Shown here in pieces: positions 1 through 9,422 of a stretch of DNA of 64,000 nucleotides. This DNA comes from Thaumasiovibrio occultus (GTDB lineage Bacteria; Pseudomonadota; Gammaproteobacteria; Enterobacterales; Vibrionaceae). The notes beneath the pieces were generated by a model. The model was given only the letters and a program-made list of their open reading frames with translations, was not told where the DNA came from and made no database searches. The stretch covers positions 992,001 through 1,056,000 of the forward strand of contig AP023052.1 of the NCBI GenBank assembly GCA_019703815.1. The letters are read 5' to 3'. A program made the translations under genes and the position numbers. Within the stretch, counting starts at the first letter, position 1. The number at the start of each line of letters is the position of its first letter.

Positions 1-43
1 AAAAAGGTAGCGTTTTTTGTCTATCGACGTAGTGGTTGTGCAG

Positions 44-709
44 CTATCGGCGCGCTGGCGGCGGGACTTCACGCCATTCGCCCGGAGCCAGCCCTTCGAA
101 TGTCCAGTCGGCCATTTTGTGGCGGATCAGTCGTAGAGTCGGGTGGCCAATGTGGGCGGTCATTCGGCGAACTTGGCGGTTGCGACCTTCGTTTAAGGTG
201 ATAGCGAGCCATGTGGTCGGAATCGACTTTCGCTCTCGTACTGGCGGAACACGTGGCCAAATGTCAGGGTTCTCGATGCGCTCAACCCCAGCCGGCAGCG
301 TCATGCCATCTTTTAATTCCACGCCACGACGCAATTGCTCAAGCGCGGACTCAGAAGGCTCGCCTTCGACTTGTACCCAATAGATTTTGGCTTGTTTCGA
401 GCTTGGTTGGGTTAAGCGCGCTTGCAGAATGCCGTCATTGGTTAGCACCAATAAACCTTCACTGTCTTTATCAAGGCGCCCTGCAGGATAAACATCTTTT
501 ACCGGAATGAAATCGGCCAATGTTTGGTCGCCGGGTTCACCGGTAAATTGTGTCAGAACATTATAAGGTTTGTTAAACAGGATGACTTTGGTTGGGCCTT
601 TAGGGCGTTGTGATTTGGTATTACGTTGGCGCGAAGGTCTGCGCTCGGTTTTTGAGCGGGTTATGTTATTTTGCGACGTTTTTGGTTTGAATGCTGACCG
701 AGTTTTCAT
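44..709 (-). CDS. rluE: 23S rRNA pseudouridine(2457) synthase RluE
   Basis: This is an RsuA/RluB/E/F-family pseudouridine synthase that converts U2457 of 23S rRNA. The protein has 221 residues. The first ~40 are basic and low in complexity, as is usual for RluE tails. The catalytic-loop motif [11 protein letters not shown] places the nucleophilic Asp at about residue 80, and the later motif GRNRQVRRM is typical of the RsuA group. There is no S4 domain, which separates RluE from RluB and RluF. It is divergent from icd across a 143-base gap. The end is complete, with the stop at 44-46. Function is inferred from family motifs and is quite secure. Confidence 0.93.
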   Translation of the reverse strand: MKTRSAFKPKTSQNNITRSKTERRPSRQRNTKSQRPKGPTKVILFNKPYNVLTQFTGEPGDQTLADFIPVKDVYPAGRLDKDSEGLLVLTNDGILQARLTQPSSKQAKIYWVQVEGEPSESALEQLRRGVELKDGMTLPAGVERIENPDIWPRVPPVRERKSIPTTWLAITLNEGRNRQVRRMTAHIGHPTLRLIRHKMADWTFEGLAPGEWREVPPPARR

Positions 710-852
710 GCTGGGCGGGTCTTTAGGTTAAATCAGAATAAATGCGAGATCGATTATACCTCAAACGGGTTTTGATAGCGCGAAGAAAAAATTTCCAGTA
801 TGATGCGCAAGCCTCTTACAAAAAGATAACAAATGGACACTAGGAGATTTTA

Positions 853-2103
853 ATGGAAAGTAAAGTTGTTGTACCGGTTGAAGGTCAAAAAATCAGCCTG
901 GATGCTGACGGTAAAATAGTTGTCCCAAATAACCCTATCATTCCCTACATTGAAGGTGACGGCATCGGTGAAGATGTGTCTCCTGCGATGATCAAAGTTG
1001 TAGATGCTGCAGTCAGCAAAGCATATAAAGGTCAACGCAAAATCGAGTGGATGGAAATCTACACCGGCGAAAAATCAACCAAAGTCTACGGTGACGATGC
1101 GTGGTTGCCACAAGAAACGCTGGATTTCATTCGTGAATATAAAGTCGCGATCAAAGGCCCGCTAACAACGCCTGTTGGCGGTGGTATTCGTTCATTGAAC
1201 GTTGCACTTCGCCAAGAGCTTGATCTGTACATCTGTGCACGTCCAGTACGTTACTTCGATGGCGTTCCTAGCCCATTGAAGCAACCTGAACTGACGGACA
1301 TGGTGATTTACCGTGAAAACTCAGAAGACATCTATGCGGGTGTTGAGTTCAAAGCGGGTACGCCTGAAGCAGACAAAGTGATCAAGTTCCTGCAAGACGA
1401 AATGGGTGCAACTAAGATCCGTTTCCCTCAGCAGTGTGGTGTGGGTATCAAGCCAGTATCTGAAGAAGGTACCAAGCGTTTGGTTCGTGCAGCACTGCAA
1501 TACACTATCGACAACGATCGTGACTCACTGACGTTGGTCCACAAAGGCAACATCATGAAGTTCACCGAAGGTGCCTTCAAAGACTGGGGTTACGAAATCG
1601 CTGCAGAGTTTGGTGCAGAGCTTCTGGACGGTGGTCCATGGATGACGCTAAAAAATCCAAACACCGGTAAAGAGATCATCATTAAAGACAGCATCGCAGA
1701 TGCATTCTTGCAGCAAATTCTACTTCGCCCAGCGGAGTACGATGTAATTGCCACCATGAACCTTAACGGTGACTACATCTCTGATGCACTTGCTGCGCAA
1801 GTCGGTGGTATCGGTATCGCACCGGGTGCGAACATTGGTGATGGTGTTGCGCTGTTTGAAGCAACGCACGGTACTGCACCTAAGTACGCAGGCCAAGACA
1901 AAGTAAACCCAGGGTCGTTGATTCTGTCAGCGGAAATGATGCTACGTCACATGGGTTGGACTGAAGCTGCTGATTTGATCATTGCGTCAATGGAAAAAGC
2001 GATCAGTAACAAGACCGTGACTTACGATTTTGAGCGTCTAATGGACGGTGCAACACTGCGTAAGTGTTCTGAGTTCGCTGACGACATGATTTCTCAAATG
2101 TAA
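853..2103 (+). CDS. icd: NADP-dependent isocitrate dehydrogenase
   Basis: This TCA-cycle enzyme oxidatively decarboxylates isocitrate to 2-oxoglutarate with NADP+ in the cytoplasm. The 416-residue length matches the E. coli-type homodimer. The substrate loop [16 protein letters not shown] is visible, with the phosphorylatable Ser at about residue 114 that isocitrate dehydrogenase kinase targets in enterics. The motifs [11 protein letters not shown] and [17 protein letters not shown] are also present. The start is supported by AGGAGA six bases upstream of ATG. It is monocistronic and ends in a strong terminator. The cold-shock-like cspD follows on the other strand, a linkage common in vibrios. 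Confidence 0.97.
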   Translation: MESKVVVPVEGQKISLDADGKIVVPNNPIIPYIEGDGIGEDVSPAMIKVVDAAVSKAYKGQRKIEWMEIYTGEKSTKVYGDDAWLPQETLDFIREYKVAIKGPLTTPVGGGIRSLNVALRQELDLYICARPVRYFDGVPSPLKQPELTDMVIYRENSEDIYAGVEFKAGTPEADKVIKFLQDEMGATKIRFPQQCGVGIKPVSEEGTKRLVRAALQYTIDNDRDSLTLVHKGNIMKFTEGAFKDWGYEIAAEFGAELLDGGPWMTLKNPNTGKEIIIKDSIADAFLQQILLRPAEYDVIATMNLNGDYISDALAAQVGGIGIAPGANIGDGVALFEATHGTAPKYAGQDKVNPGSLILSAEMMLRHMGWTEAADLIIASMEKAISNKTVTYDFERLMDGATLRKCSEFADDMISQM

Positions 2104-2123
2104 TTCAGATATCTTGAGTATAG

Positions 2124-2150
2124 AAAACCCGACGTAGTCGGGTTTTTTTT
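2124..2150 (+). terminator. Rho-independent terminator of icd
   Basis: A hairpin with stem AACCCGAC/GTCGGGTT and a three-base loop is followed by a run of eight T. It starts about 20 bases after the icd stop. Confidence 0.9.
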
Positions 2151-2554
2151 CGCCTTGATTTTGGGTACCGAAAGGCTACTTTAACAGTTCGAATTATTAG
2201 CCCAAGATAGGACTAAGATTTTTGCAGTCGTATGAACTCTCAGAGCCTTCGCGTATTTGAGGTTCTTAAGTACTCAGGGAGTGAGTGTATTTACCGTATT
2301 TGGGTTTGCAGGGTAGCGGGAAAGAGAGCGGGATTTGTGAAAGGTGTAGATAAATGAATACGAATGCACATTGAGTCACAATGTTGAAAGGGTATAATCT
2401 CAGGGTGGGAGTATCTGAATTGTCAATAATGTCTTGGGGGAGAGGGGGAGTGCTTTGCCACAAAGACGAGCACATCGCCAACACTGAGGGACATCACTCG
2501 CCTGTGTGGTACTGAACTAGATCTTGCACATGGAAGGTTAGATAACCTTCTCTA
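2151..2554. other. Gene-free region between icd and cspD
   Basis: About 400 bases carry no convincing gene. A 72-codon open frame on the minus strand (2266-2484) lacks a ribosome site and family resemblance, and I do not call it. At 2533-2550 there is a perfect 7-bp hairpin (GAAGGTT/AACCTTC, AGAT loop) just beyond the cspD stop. Read on the minus strand it lacks a T-run, so it may protect the cspD 3' end rather than terminate it. Nothing else is evident. Confidence 0.5.
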
Positions 2555-2776
2555 TTATTTGGCTTGATCTGACTCCAGTGGCGTAATTTGACTAGCGTGG
2601 AATCCTTTTGGTCCCGCTTGTACTTCATACGTGACTTGTTGACCCGCTTTCAGTGTTCGGTATCCGTCCATTTGAATAGTAGAGTAATGGGCAAAAATGT
2701 CACCTTCTCCGTCTTCTGGGCAGATGAAACCGAATCCTTTTGCATTATTGAACCATTTAACTGTACCTGTTGCCAT
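2555..2776 (-). CDS. cspD: Cold-shock-domain protein CspD
   Basis: This is a 73-residue single cold-shock-domain nucleic-acid-binding protein. The RNP1 motif KGFGFI and the RNP2-like IFAHYS are present. The YRTLKAGQQVTYEV segment and the short charged tail match CspD rather than CspA. In E. coli CspD is induced in stationary phase and on starvation and inhibits replication by binding single-stranded DNA; that role is carried over here by homology. The gene is divergent from clpS, a conserved arrangement in gammaproteobacteria, with about 218 bases of shared promoter region. Confidence 0.92.
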   Translation of the reverse strand: MATGTVKWFNNAKGFGFICPEDGEGDIFAHYSTIQMDGYRTLKAGQQVTYEVQAGPKGFHASQITPLESDQAK

Positions 2777-2994
2777 GCTTTACATCCCTCGTCGCATTTT
2801 TTGTTCCAAAAGCGGGTACCATAAGTGTAGGAGCACTTACGACACCTGCAAGTAGTGCGTTTTTGACTTGCACATTTAACACTGTAGAAAAAAAATCTAG
2901 ACAGTCAAGCCCATATGATAACATGTGCGTAAAAACCGATCCCATGGCACAACTTTATGTAGCGCGTAACATAACAAATGGCTAAGATGAAACT

Positions 2995-3315
2995 ATGAGC
3001 AAATTATATGAATGGATAATTCCTGACGCGGAAGTCGTTGAAAGTGAAGAAACAAAAATCGCGCCACCGTCCATGTACAAGGTGGTGCTCAACAACGATG
3101 ACTACACGCCAATGGAGTTTGTCATAGACGTATTGCAGCGTTTTTTTACCATGGACGTTGACCGTGCTACCCAGCTAATGCTGACAGTACATTATGAAGG
3201 AAAGGCAGTTTGCGGTCTGTTTACGGCCGAAGTGGCTGAAACGAAAGTTGCCCAAATCAACATGTATGCTCGTGAGAATGAGCATCCTTTGCTTTGCACG
3301 ATGGAAAAGGCCTGA
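2995..3315 (+). CDS. clpS: ClpAP adaptor protein ClpS
   Basis: ClpS is the N-recognin that delivers proteins with Leu, Phe, Tyr or Trp at the N terminus to ClpAP. The 106-residue protein has a flexible acidic N-terminal tail (about 1-25). It then has the core motif [11 protein letters not shown], which forms the N-degron pocket, and [10 protein letters not shown], which includes a pocket residue and the ClpA-contact surface. It lies 39 bases upstream of clpA and is very likely co-transcribed. Together with aat and bpt a few kilobases away, it makes a nearly complete N-degron pathway in one neighbourhood. Confidence 0.95.
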   Translation: MSKLYEWIIPDAEVVESEETKIAPPSMYKVVLNNDDYTPMEFVIDVLQRFFTMDVDRATQLMLTVHYEGKAVCGLFTAEVAETKVAQINMYARENEHPLLCTMEKA

Positions 3316-3354
3316 TTTCCTCGTGTGATTCGCCACCATTAGGGGAGGTGTCCT

Positions 3355-5643
3355 ATGCTGAATAAAGAGCTTGAAGCTAGTCTCAATAGTGCATTCGCCA
3401 GAGCGCGTGATAAGCGACACGAGTTCATGACAGTAGAGCATCTATTGTTGGCGCTATTAGATAATGCCGCAGCGCAAGAAGCCCTTATTGCTTGTCGTGC
3501 TAACATCGAACAACTACGTAAAGAGCTGGACTCTTTTATCGACCAAACCACACCTTTAATTCCAGCTGATGATGACTCCAGAGAAACCCAGCCAACATTA
3601 AGCTTCCAACGTGTGCTGCAGCGCGCAGTCTTTCATGTTCAATCTTCTGGCCGCAATGAAGTGACTGGCGCAAATGTGCTTGTTGCTATCTTTAGCGAGC
3701 AAGAGTCCCATGCGGCTTATTTGCTGAAGAAGAACGATATTAGTCGCTTGGACGTGGTGAACTTTATCTCGCACGGCACGATCAAATCGAGTGGCAGCAG
3801 TGCAAGTAGCAGCAACGATGATTTGTCGCGTAGCAGCAATGAAGGTATGAACGAGAGCCAAAGCGGCGAGCCCCAAGGCGATGATCGTCTTGAAAACTTT
3901 GCGACCAACCTTAACGATCTAGCCAAAGCCGGAGGCATTGACCCGCTGATTGGCCGGGACAAAGAGCTCGAGCGTACGATTCAGATCTTGTGTCGTCGTC
4001 GCAAAAACAACCCCTTGCTGGTGGGCGAGGCTGGAGTGGGTAAAACCGCGATCGCCGAAGGTCTTGCATGGCGTATCGTCGAAGGCGATGTGCCTGAAGT
4101 GATCAGTAACTGTGTGATCTATTCACTCGATATTGGTTCGCTGCTGGCGGGAACCAAATACCGTGGTGATTTCGAAAAGCGCTTTAAAACCATTCTGCGC
4201 CAATTAGAAAAAGAAGATCAAGCTATCCTGTTCATCGACGAAATCCACACCATTATTGGTGCGGGTGCAGCATCGGGCGGCCAGGTGGATGCGGCTAACT
4301 TGATAAAACCGCTGCTAAGTAGCGGTAAGTTACGCTGTATTGGTTCGACGACCTACCAAGAATACGGCGCTATCTTCGAAAAAGAGCGTGCGTTAGCGCG
4401 TCGTTTCCAAAAAATCGATGTTGTCGAGCCGTCGATTGATGATACCACGAAGATTTTGATTGGCTTGAAGCCTAAGTATGAAGCGCACCATGAGGTCCGC
4501 TACACCAACACGGCGATTCGCGCCGCTGTTGAGTTGTCTGCCAAGTACATCAATGAGCGTCACCTGCCAGATAAAGCGATCGACGTTATTGACGAAGCTG
4601 GTGCGCGTTGTCGTTTAGCACCCGCAGGTAAGCGCAAGAAAACGGTGAATGTTGCTGACATTGAAGCGATGATCGCCAAAATGGCCCGCATTCCAGAAAA
4701 GTCGGTATCTTCTTCAGACAAAGAAGTGCTCGAAAAAATGGACGATCGCTTGAAGATGCTAGTGTTTGGTCAAGATGAAGCCATTGAAGTGCTTTGTCAG
4801 GCGATCAAGCTAAGCCGTGCTGGCCTTGGTGCAGAAAACAAACCTGTGGGTTCATTCTTGTTTGCCGGGCCTACTGGGGTTGGTAAAACGGAAGTTACCG
4901 TACAGCTAGCAAAAACCCTAGGCATCGAGTTATTGCGCTTTGATATGTCGGAGTACATGGAGCGTCATACCGTCTCGCGTTTGATTGGTGCGCCTCCAGG
5001 CTATGTTGGCTACGACCAAGGCGGCTTGCTGACTGATGCTGTGATCAAAGCGCCGCATTCGGTGGTGTTGTTGGACGAAATTGAGAAAGCGCACCCTGAT
5101 GTTTTCAATTTGCTACTGCAAGTGATGGATAACGGTACGCTGACTGACAACAATGGCCGCAAAGCCGATTTCCGCAATGTGATTATTGTGATGACCACTA
5201 ACGCCGGTGTGCAAATGACTGAGCGTAAGTCGATTGGTCTGATCCAACAAGATCACAGCTTTGATGCGATGGCTGAAATTAAGAAGGTGTTTACGCCAGA
5301 GTTTAGAAACCGTTTGGACAACATTATTTGGTTCAACCATCTCGAGCCGGAAGTGATTAGCCAAGTCGTTGATAAATTTATTGTTGAGTTGCAAGTTCAG
5401 CTTGATGTGAAAGGCGTATCGATGGAAGTGTCTTCAGAGGCTCGCCATTGGTTAGCAATGAAGGGCTACGATAAAGCGATGGGTGCGCGCCCAATGGCTC
5501 GCGTTATCCAAGAGCACCTGAAGAAGCCACTCGCCAATGAGTTGCTCTTTGGTTGCTTAACTAAGGGCGGTTCAATCAGTGTTGATGTTGCTAATGGAGA
5601 GTTGATCTTCAACTTTAGCGATGATTTACAGCCCGCACACTAA
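3355..5643 (+). CDS. clpA: ATP-dependent Clp protease ATP-binding subunit ClpA
   Basis: ClpA is the hexameric AAA+ unfoldase that feeds substrates to ClpP. The 762-residue protein has a Clp-N repeat domain (about 1-145), which is the ClpS docking site. It has two ATPase modules, with Walker A GEAGVGKT at about 224-231 and GPTGVGKT at about 505-512. The IGL tripeptide, which docks into ClpP, is at about residue 627. There is no M-domain insertion, which distinguishes it from ClpB. The start is supported by GGGGAGGT upstream. It is followed by a strong terminator that may also serve infA, which is convergent. Confidence 0.96.
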   Translation: MLNKELEASLNSAFARARDKRHEFMTVEHLLLALLDNAAAQEALIACRANIEQLRKELDSFIDQTTPLIPADDDSRETQPTLSFQRVLQRAVFHVQSSGRNEVTGANVLVAIFSEQESHAAYLLKKNDISRLDVVNFISHGTIKSSGSSASSSNDDLSRSSNEGMNESQSGEPQGDDRLENFATNLNDLAKAGGIDPLIGRDKELERTIQILCRRRKNNPLLVGEAGVGKTAIAEGLAWRIVEGDVPEVISNCVIYSLDIGSLLAGTKYRGDFEKRFKTILRQLEKEDQAILFIDEIHTIIGAGAASGGQVDAANLIKPLLSSGKLRCIGSTTYQEYGAIFEKERALARRFQKIDVVEPSIDDTTKILIGLKPKYEAHHEVRYTNTAIRAAVELSAKYINERHLPDKAIDVIDEAGARCRLAPAGKRKKTVNVADIEAMIAKMARIPEKSVSSSDKEVLEKMDDRLKMLVFGQDEAIEVLCQAIKLSRAGLGAENKPVGSFLFAGPTGVGKTEVTVQLAKTLGIELLRFDMSEYMERHTVSRLIGAPPGYVGYDQGGLLTDAVIKAPHSVVLLDEIEKAHPDVFNLLLQVMDNGTLTDNNGRKADFRNVIIVMTTNAGVQMTERKSIGLIQQDHSFDAMAEIKKVFTPEFRNRLDNIIWFNHLEPEVISQVVDKFIVELQVQLDVKGVSMEVSSEARHWLAMKGYDKAMGARPMARVIQEHLKKPLANELLFGCLTKGGSISVDVANGELIFNFSDDLQPAH

Positions 5644-5662
5644 ATGGCTTTTCGATAAGATT

Positions 5663-5690
5663 AAAAAACCCGGCAAAGGCCGGGTTTTTT
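5663..5690 (+). terminator. Bidirectional terminator between clpA and infA
   Basis: A hairpin CCCGGC/GCCGGG with AAAG loop is flanked by six A on the left and six T on the right. It can therefore terminate clpA on the plus strand and infA on the minus strand. Confidence 0.88.
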
Positions 5691-5737
5691 AATGGAATCT
5701 GTTACAACGTTTTGTTGCGCCTTAATGGCAGAAACAA

Positions 5738-5965
<228 letters not shown>

Positions 5966-6144
5966 TTAGGCCGGCCAAGTTAAAAAATAAGGGGCCGATA
6001 TTGCCTTGAAAATAGGGTTGAGTAAAGTTTAGGGCGCAATTTTAACCTCGGTTGTCGGTTTTGTCAGCTTTTCATCGTTTATTTGTTGCAGTTTTTACCC
6101 TAAGCGATGTAATCCAGTGAAAAAGACAACTGAGTCTGAGCGCG

Positions 6145-6843
6145 CTAATCTGCTTCCTGTCGCCACTCACCGTCGACCCAACGCTGGCAAGGTTTATAGC
6201 GAGTTTTGTAGCTCATTGCCGGACATTCATCGACTTGGTATCCCAAGTATAGCCAGCGAAGCTGATGTGTCTGGGCAAATTTGATCTGAAAAAGGATCGC
6301 CAAGGTACCGAGTGCTAAGGGAGAATCAGGGTCAAAAAATGTGTACAGGGCTGATAGGCCGTCATTAAAGCGATCGCATACCGCTATTGCGATTAATTTG
6401 CCCTCTTGATTATCGTACAGGTGGAGGTATTGCGGTTGCATCCACTCACTGGCTGAAAAGCGCGCAAAGTCATCCTTGTTCGGTGGGTACATGCTGCCAT
6501 CGGCATGGCGTTGCTCGATGTAACGCGAGTAGAGCGAAAACCAATCCTCATCCATCGCGTTTTTCAATATCGCGGTGATATTAGATGCTTTATTGAGTAT
6601 TCGACGTTGGCTTCGGCTTGGCGAGAAATATGCACAGTCCACACGAATAGATTGGCACGCTTTACATTCAGGACAGTTGGGTCGATAAATCATATCGCCG
6701 CTGCGACGAAAACCGTGGTCCATCAATAAGCGATAATGTGAGCGGCTGTGCCACTCATCATCCATGACGACCATTAATTGATCTTGCTGTTCGGGTAAAT
6801 AGCTACAGGGTTTAGATGGCGTTAGCCCAACGGTAAAACTCAT
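6145..6843 (-). CDS. bpt: Aspartate/glutamate leucyltransferase (Bpt/ATE2 family)
   Basis: Bpt transfers Leu from Leu-tRNA to proteins with N-terminal Asp or Glu, creating a primary destabilising residue for ClpS. The protein has 232 residues. The N-terminal Cys cluster CPECKACQSIRV and the C-terminal signature YLGYQVDECPAMSYKTRYKP are both diagnostic of the bacterial ATE family. The ATG overlaps the aat stop by four bases (ATGA), so translation is coupled. The pairing with aat gives both arms of the bacterial N-end rule. Confidence 0.93.
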   Translation of the reverse strand: MSFTVGLTPSKPCSYLPEQQDQLMVVMDDEWHSRSHYRLLMDHGFRRSGDMIYRPNCPECKACQSIRVDCAYFSPSRSQRRILNKASNITAILKNAMDEDWFSLYSRYIEQRHADGSMYPPNKDDFARFSASEWMQPQYLHLYDNQEGKLIAIAVCDRFNDGLSALYTFFDPDSPLALGTLAILFQIKFAQTHQLRWLYLGYQVDECPAMSYKTRYKPCQRWVDGEWRQEAD

Positions 6844-7544
6844 AGTGATAACACCTGCTTTTTAAAACAATGGTCTGCTAAGGGCATGGCTTGAAGTTGG
6901 GCGATCGCGTCTAAAAACGCGGCTTGGTCGATCTTAACTGCGCCAAGGCTAGCGAGGTGCGGGTTCATAACCTGGCAGTCTAACAATTGGCCGCCGCAGC
7001 GTACAAAGTGCTGATTAAAGTACCAAAGTGCAATTTTCGAGGCATTGTCGGCCAGCGAAAACATTGACTCACCACAAAATAGCTGGCCAATGCCGATACC
7101 GTACATGCCGCCAACGAGTTGCTCGTCTTTCCATACCTCGACAGAGTGAGCGTGGCCGAGTTGGTGCAACTGTTTATAGGCTGTTTTCATCTCAGCGCTG
7201 ATCCATGTTTCCTCAATGCCTCTGGTATCGGCACAAAGATCGATCACTTGATCAAAAGCGTAGTTAATGGTGACTCGGTAGTTGTGCTTGTTTTGAAACC
7301 GTCGCGTACTACGGCTTGGCGCGTATTGCTCGCAAATAAAAACCGTGCGCGGCGCGGGGCTCCACCATAAAATCGGTTCACCAAGGCTAAACCACGGAAA
7401 TATGCCTTGGCGATAAGCCGCGATAAGCCGCTCAGGCGATAAATCGCCGCCAAACGCCAACAGTCCGTTGGGCTCTGTCAAAGCTTGGGTCGGATGCGGA
7501 AACTGCAGTGAAGTCGGACTAAGTTCAGGGAGATAGAGCGCCAT
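6840..7544 (-). CDS. aat: Leucyl/phenylalanyl-tRNA--protein transferase
   Basis: Aat attaches Leu or Phe to N-terminal Arg or Lys of cytoplasmic proteins, generating ClpS substrates. The 234-residue protein shows the family blocks GLLAFGGDLSPERLIAAYRQGIFPW (split across ~27-51), WWSPAPR, GIEETWIS and GGMYGIGIGQLFCGESMFS. The last holds the conserved GNAT-fold core. It is the first gene of aat-bpt-infA and overlaps bpt by four bases. Confidence 0.95.
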   Translation of the reverse strand: MALYLPELSPTSLQFPHPTQALTEPNGLLAFGGDLSPERLIAAYRQGIFPWFSLGEPILWWSPAPRTVFICEQYAPSRSTRRFQNKHNYRVTINYAFDQVIDLCADTRGIEETWISAEMKTAYKQLHQLGHAHSVEVWKDEQLVGGMYGIGIGQLFCGESMFSLADNASKIALWYFNQHFVRCGGQLLDCQVMNPHLASLGAVKIDQAAFLDAIAQLQAMPLADHCFKKQVLSL

Positions 7545-7642
7545 TGGTGAAAGTCATATTAGATAAAAACGCTTAGATCGTGCCATTGACCTCACAGGGA
7601 TGCAATAAACAGGACGAATAAAATCCAAAGGGCAAATAAAGA

Positions 7643-7669
7643 AAAGCCCCCGTTTGATACGGAGGCTTT
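7643..7669 (-). terminator. Terminator of the cydD-cydC operon
   Basis: An 11-bp stem with one mismatch (AAAGCCCCCGT against ACGGAGGCTTT) lies 23 bases after the cydC stop. On the minus strand it is followed by a T-rich tail. Confidence 0.8.
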
Positions 7670-7691
7670 GAGTGGCGAGGATAGCATTGAA

Positions 7692-9422
7692 TCAATCCGC
7701 GAGGCGCTGCCATAGGCGCTGGTAGCGGGTTGATTCGGCGAGCAGGCTATCGTGGGAGCCTTGTTCGACGATACTGCCGGTTTCCATCAAGCAAATGCGA
7801 TCCATTGACTCGAGACCGACTAAACGGTGAGTAATAAACAGCACGGTTTTATCGCGGCTCTTTTCTGTGATCATCTGTAGCAGCTTGTGCTCGGTGTGTT
7901 TATCCAGCCCTTCGGTGGGTTCATCCAATAGCCACACTGGCGCATCATGCAAGACAGCGCGCGCAATACCGATACGGCGTCGCTCACCCCCCGACAGTTG
8001 GCGTCCACCTTCACCAATCCATGCGTTTAGCCCTTGATCGTCAAGTAGTGATTCTAAGGCGACATCACGCAGTGCTTGTGCAAGTTCGTCGTCAGATGCT
8101 TCGGGCTTAGCAAGGCGCAAGTTATCCGCCAAGGTGCCATTGAACAAATCGACACGCTGGCTGACCACAACCATGCTTTGGCGAAGAGCGGCTTCATTCC
8201 AATCAGGCAGAGGAATGCCATCGAGAGACACCGAACCTTGGGCGGGATCCCATTGGCGTGTGATGAGTTGCAGCAGTGTTGATTTACCGCAGCCAGTTTT
8301 ACCGAGTAGTGCGACTTTCTCACCCGCGTTGAGTTGCAGGTTTACTTGGTTTAACACTGTGGCAGGACTGTCATGATAGGCAAAGGTCACATCGCGCAAA
8401 TCAACGGTACCGCGCGCGCTCGCTTGATAACCGCCTTCTGCTTTGAAGGGTGTATCGGGTGTCGCTTGAATAAGCGTGTTAAGGCGCTTTGCCGACGCTA
8501 AGGTTTTACCCAAATACTGAAAGGCACCGGCAAACGGCATCAAAATCTCAAAGCTTGCAATGGTCGCAAAAGCAAAAAGCGCGACAAGCGGATCCGGCGC
8601 CTTGCCCGCGATGCCATCTGCGGCCATCCACAGGATCAAGGTAAGGGTCAAACCACTGAACAGTTGTAAGCTAGCATTGGCCAAACCGGTGATCATCGCC
8701 ATGCGGCGCTGGGCGCTGAGTAACGGTTGCTGTTCGCGAGCAATCGCCTCAAGGTAGCGCTGATTAGCATTAAACAAGGTGATCTCAGTGCTACCTTGGA
8801 CAAAATCGAGCAGGGCGATACGCATTGCAGCCGTCGATTGAGTTAGCGTTTGGCCTTGTTGACTGCCGAGGTGGTGAAAGATAACCGGGACCACCGCCAT
8901 TAAGACCAACAAGATCAAGCCCAAGGTGATCCCGATAGCCGGTTCAAACCATGCAAGGAATCCAGTCAGCGCAAGCGTTGCAAGAACCCCGACGATGATG
9001 GGCGTCATCAGGCGAAGGTAGAGATGATCCATCGCGTCGACATCGGCGACTAATCGGTTGAGCAAGTCAGCGTCACGCAGGTTTGCATGGCGGCTTGGCA
9101 TCAACGGGATCAGTTTGCGAAACACAAACAGGCGTAGATCGGCGAGCAGCTTGAAGGTTGCATTGTGGCTGACCACTCGCTCACCCCAACGACCAGCGGT
9201 TCTCGCCATTGAAAAACCACGCACGCCTGCCCCTGGCAACATGTAGTTGAAGGTTTGGCGCGCGATGGTTAATCCGGCGACGGCGGATGCCGCGATAAAC
9301 CAGCCCGATAGCGATAACAGACTCAACGCAGAGAGCAGGGTGGCGAGCGCCAACAGCATACCGAGCGTTAGACCAAACCAATGGCGGCGATAGAGACTGA
9401 GGAAAGGCAATAGATCACGCAT
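7692..9422 (-). CDS. cydC: Heterodimeric ABC exporter CydDC, subunit CydC
   Basis: CydC is half of the CydDC inner-membrane ABC transporter. In E. coli it exports cysteine and glutathione to the periplasm and is needed to assemble cytochrome bd. The 576-residue protein has an N-terminal six-helix ABC transmembrane domain (about 1-310). Its nucleotide-binding domain has Walker A GKTGCGKST, signature LSGGERRR and Walker B VWLLDEPTEGLD. The start MRDLLPFLSLYRRH matches the CydC N terminus. It overlaps the end of cydD by eight bases, so the two are translationally coupled. Confidence 0.93.
   Translation of the reverse strand: MRDLLPFLSLYRRHWFGLTLGMLLALATLLSALSLLSLSGWFIAASAVAGLTIARQTFNYMLPGAGVRGFSMARTAGRWGERVVSHNATFKLLADLRLFVFRKLIPLMPSRHANLRDADLLNRLVADVDAMDHLYLRLMTPIIVGVLATLALTGFLAWFEPAIGITLGLILLVLMAVVPVIFHHLGSQQGQTLTQSTAAMRIALLDFVQGSTEITLFNANQRYLEAIAREQQPLLSAQRRMAMITGLANASLQLFSGLTLTLILWMAADGIAGKAPDPLVALFAFATIASFEILMPFAGAFQYLGKTLASAKRLNTLIQATPDTPFKAEGGYQASARGTVDLRDVTFAYHDSPATVLNQVNLQLNAGEKVALLGKTGCGKSTLLQLITRQWDPAQGSVSLDGIPLPDWNEAALRQSMVVVSQRVDLFNGTLADNLRLAKPEASDDELAQALRDVALESLLDDQGLNAWIGEGGRQLSGGERRRIGIARAVLHDAPVWLLDEPTEGLDKHTEHKLLQMITEKSRDKTVLFITHRLVGLESMDRICLMETGSIVEQGSHDSLLAESTRYQRLWQRLAD

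Noticed and set aside
1960-2103. Phage attachment site at the 3' end of icd (as for e14 in E. coli)
   Set aside because: The gene end is intact, and no integrase, duplicated icd end or phage gene follows. Nothing supports an integrated element.
2266-2484. 72-codon minus-strand open frame between icd and cspD
   Set aside because: It has no ribosome-binding site and no gene-like composition or recognisable motif, and the predicted protein is an odd mix of Cys, Pro and Ser. It is most likely chance.
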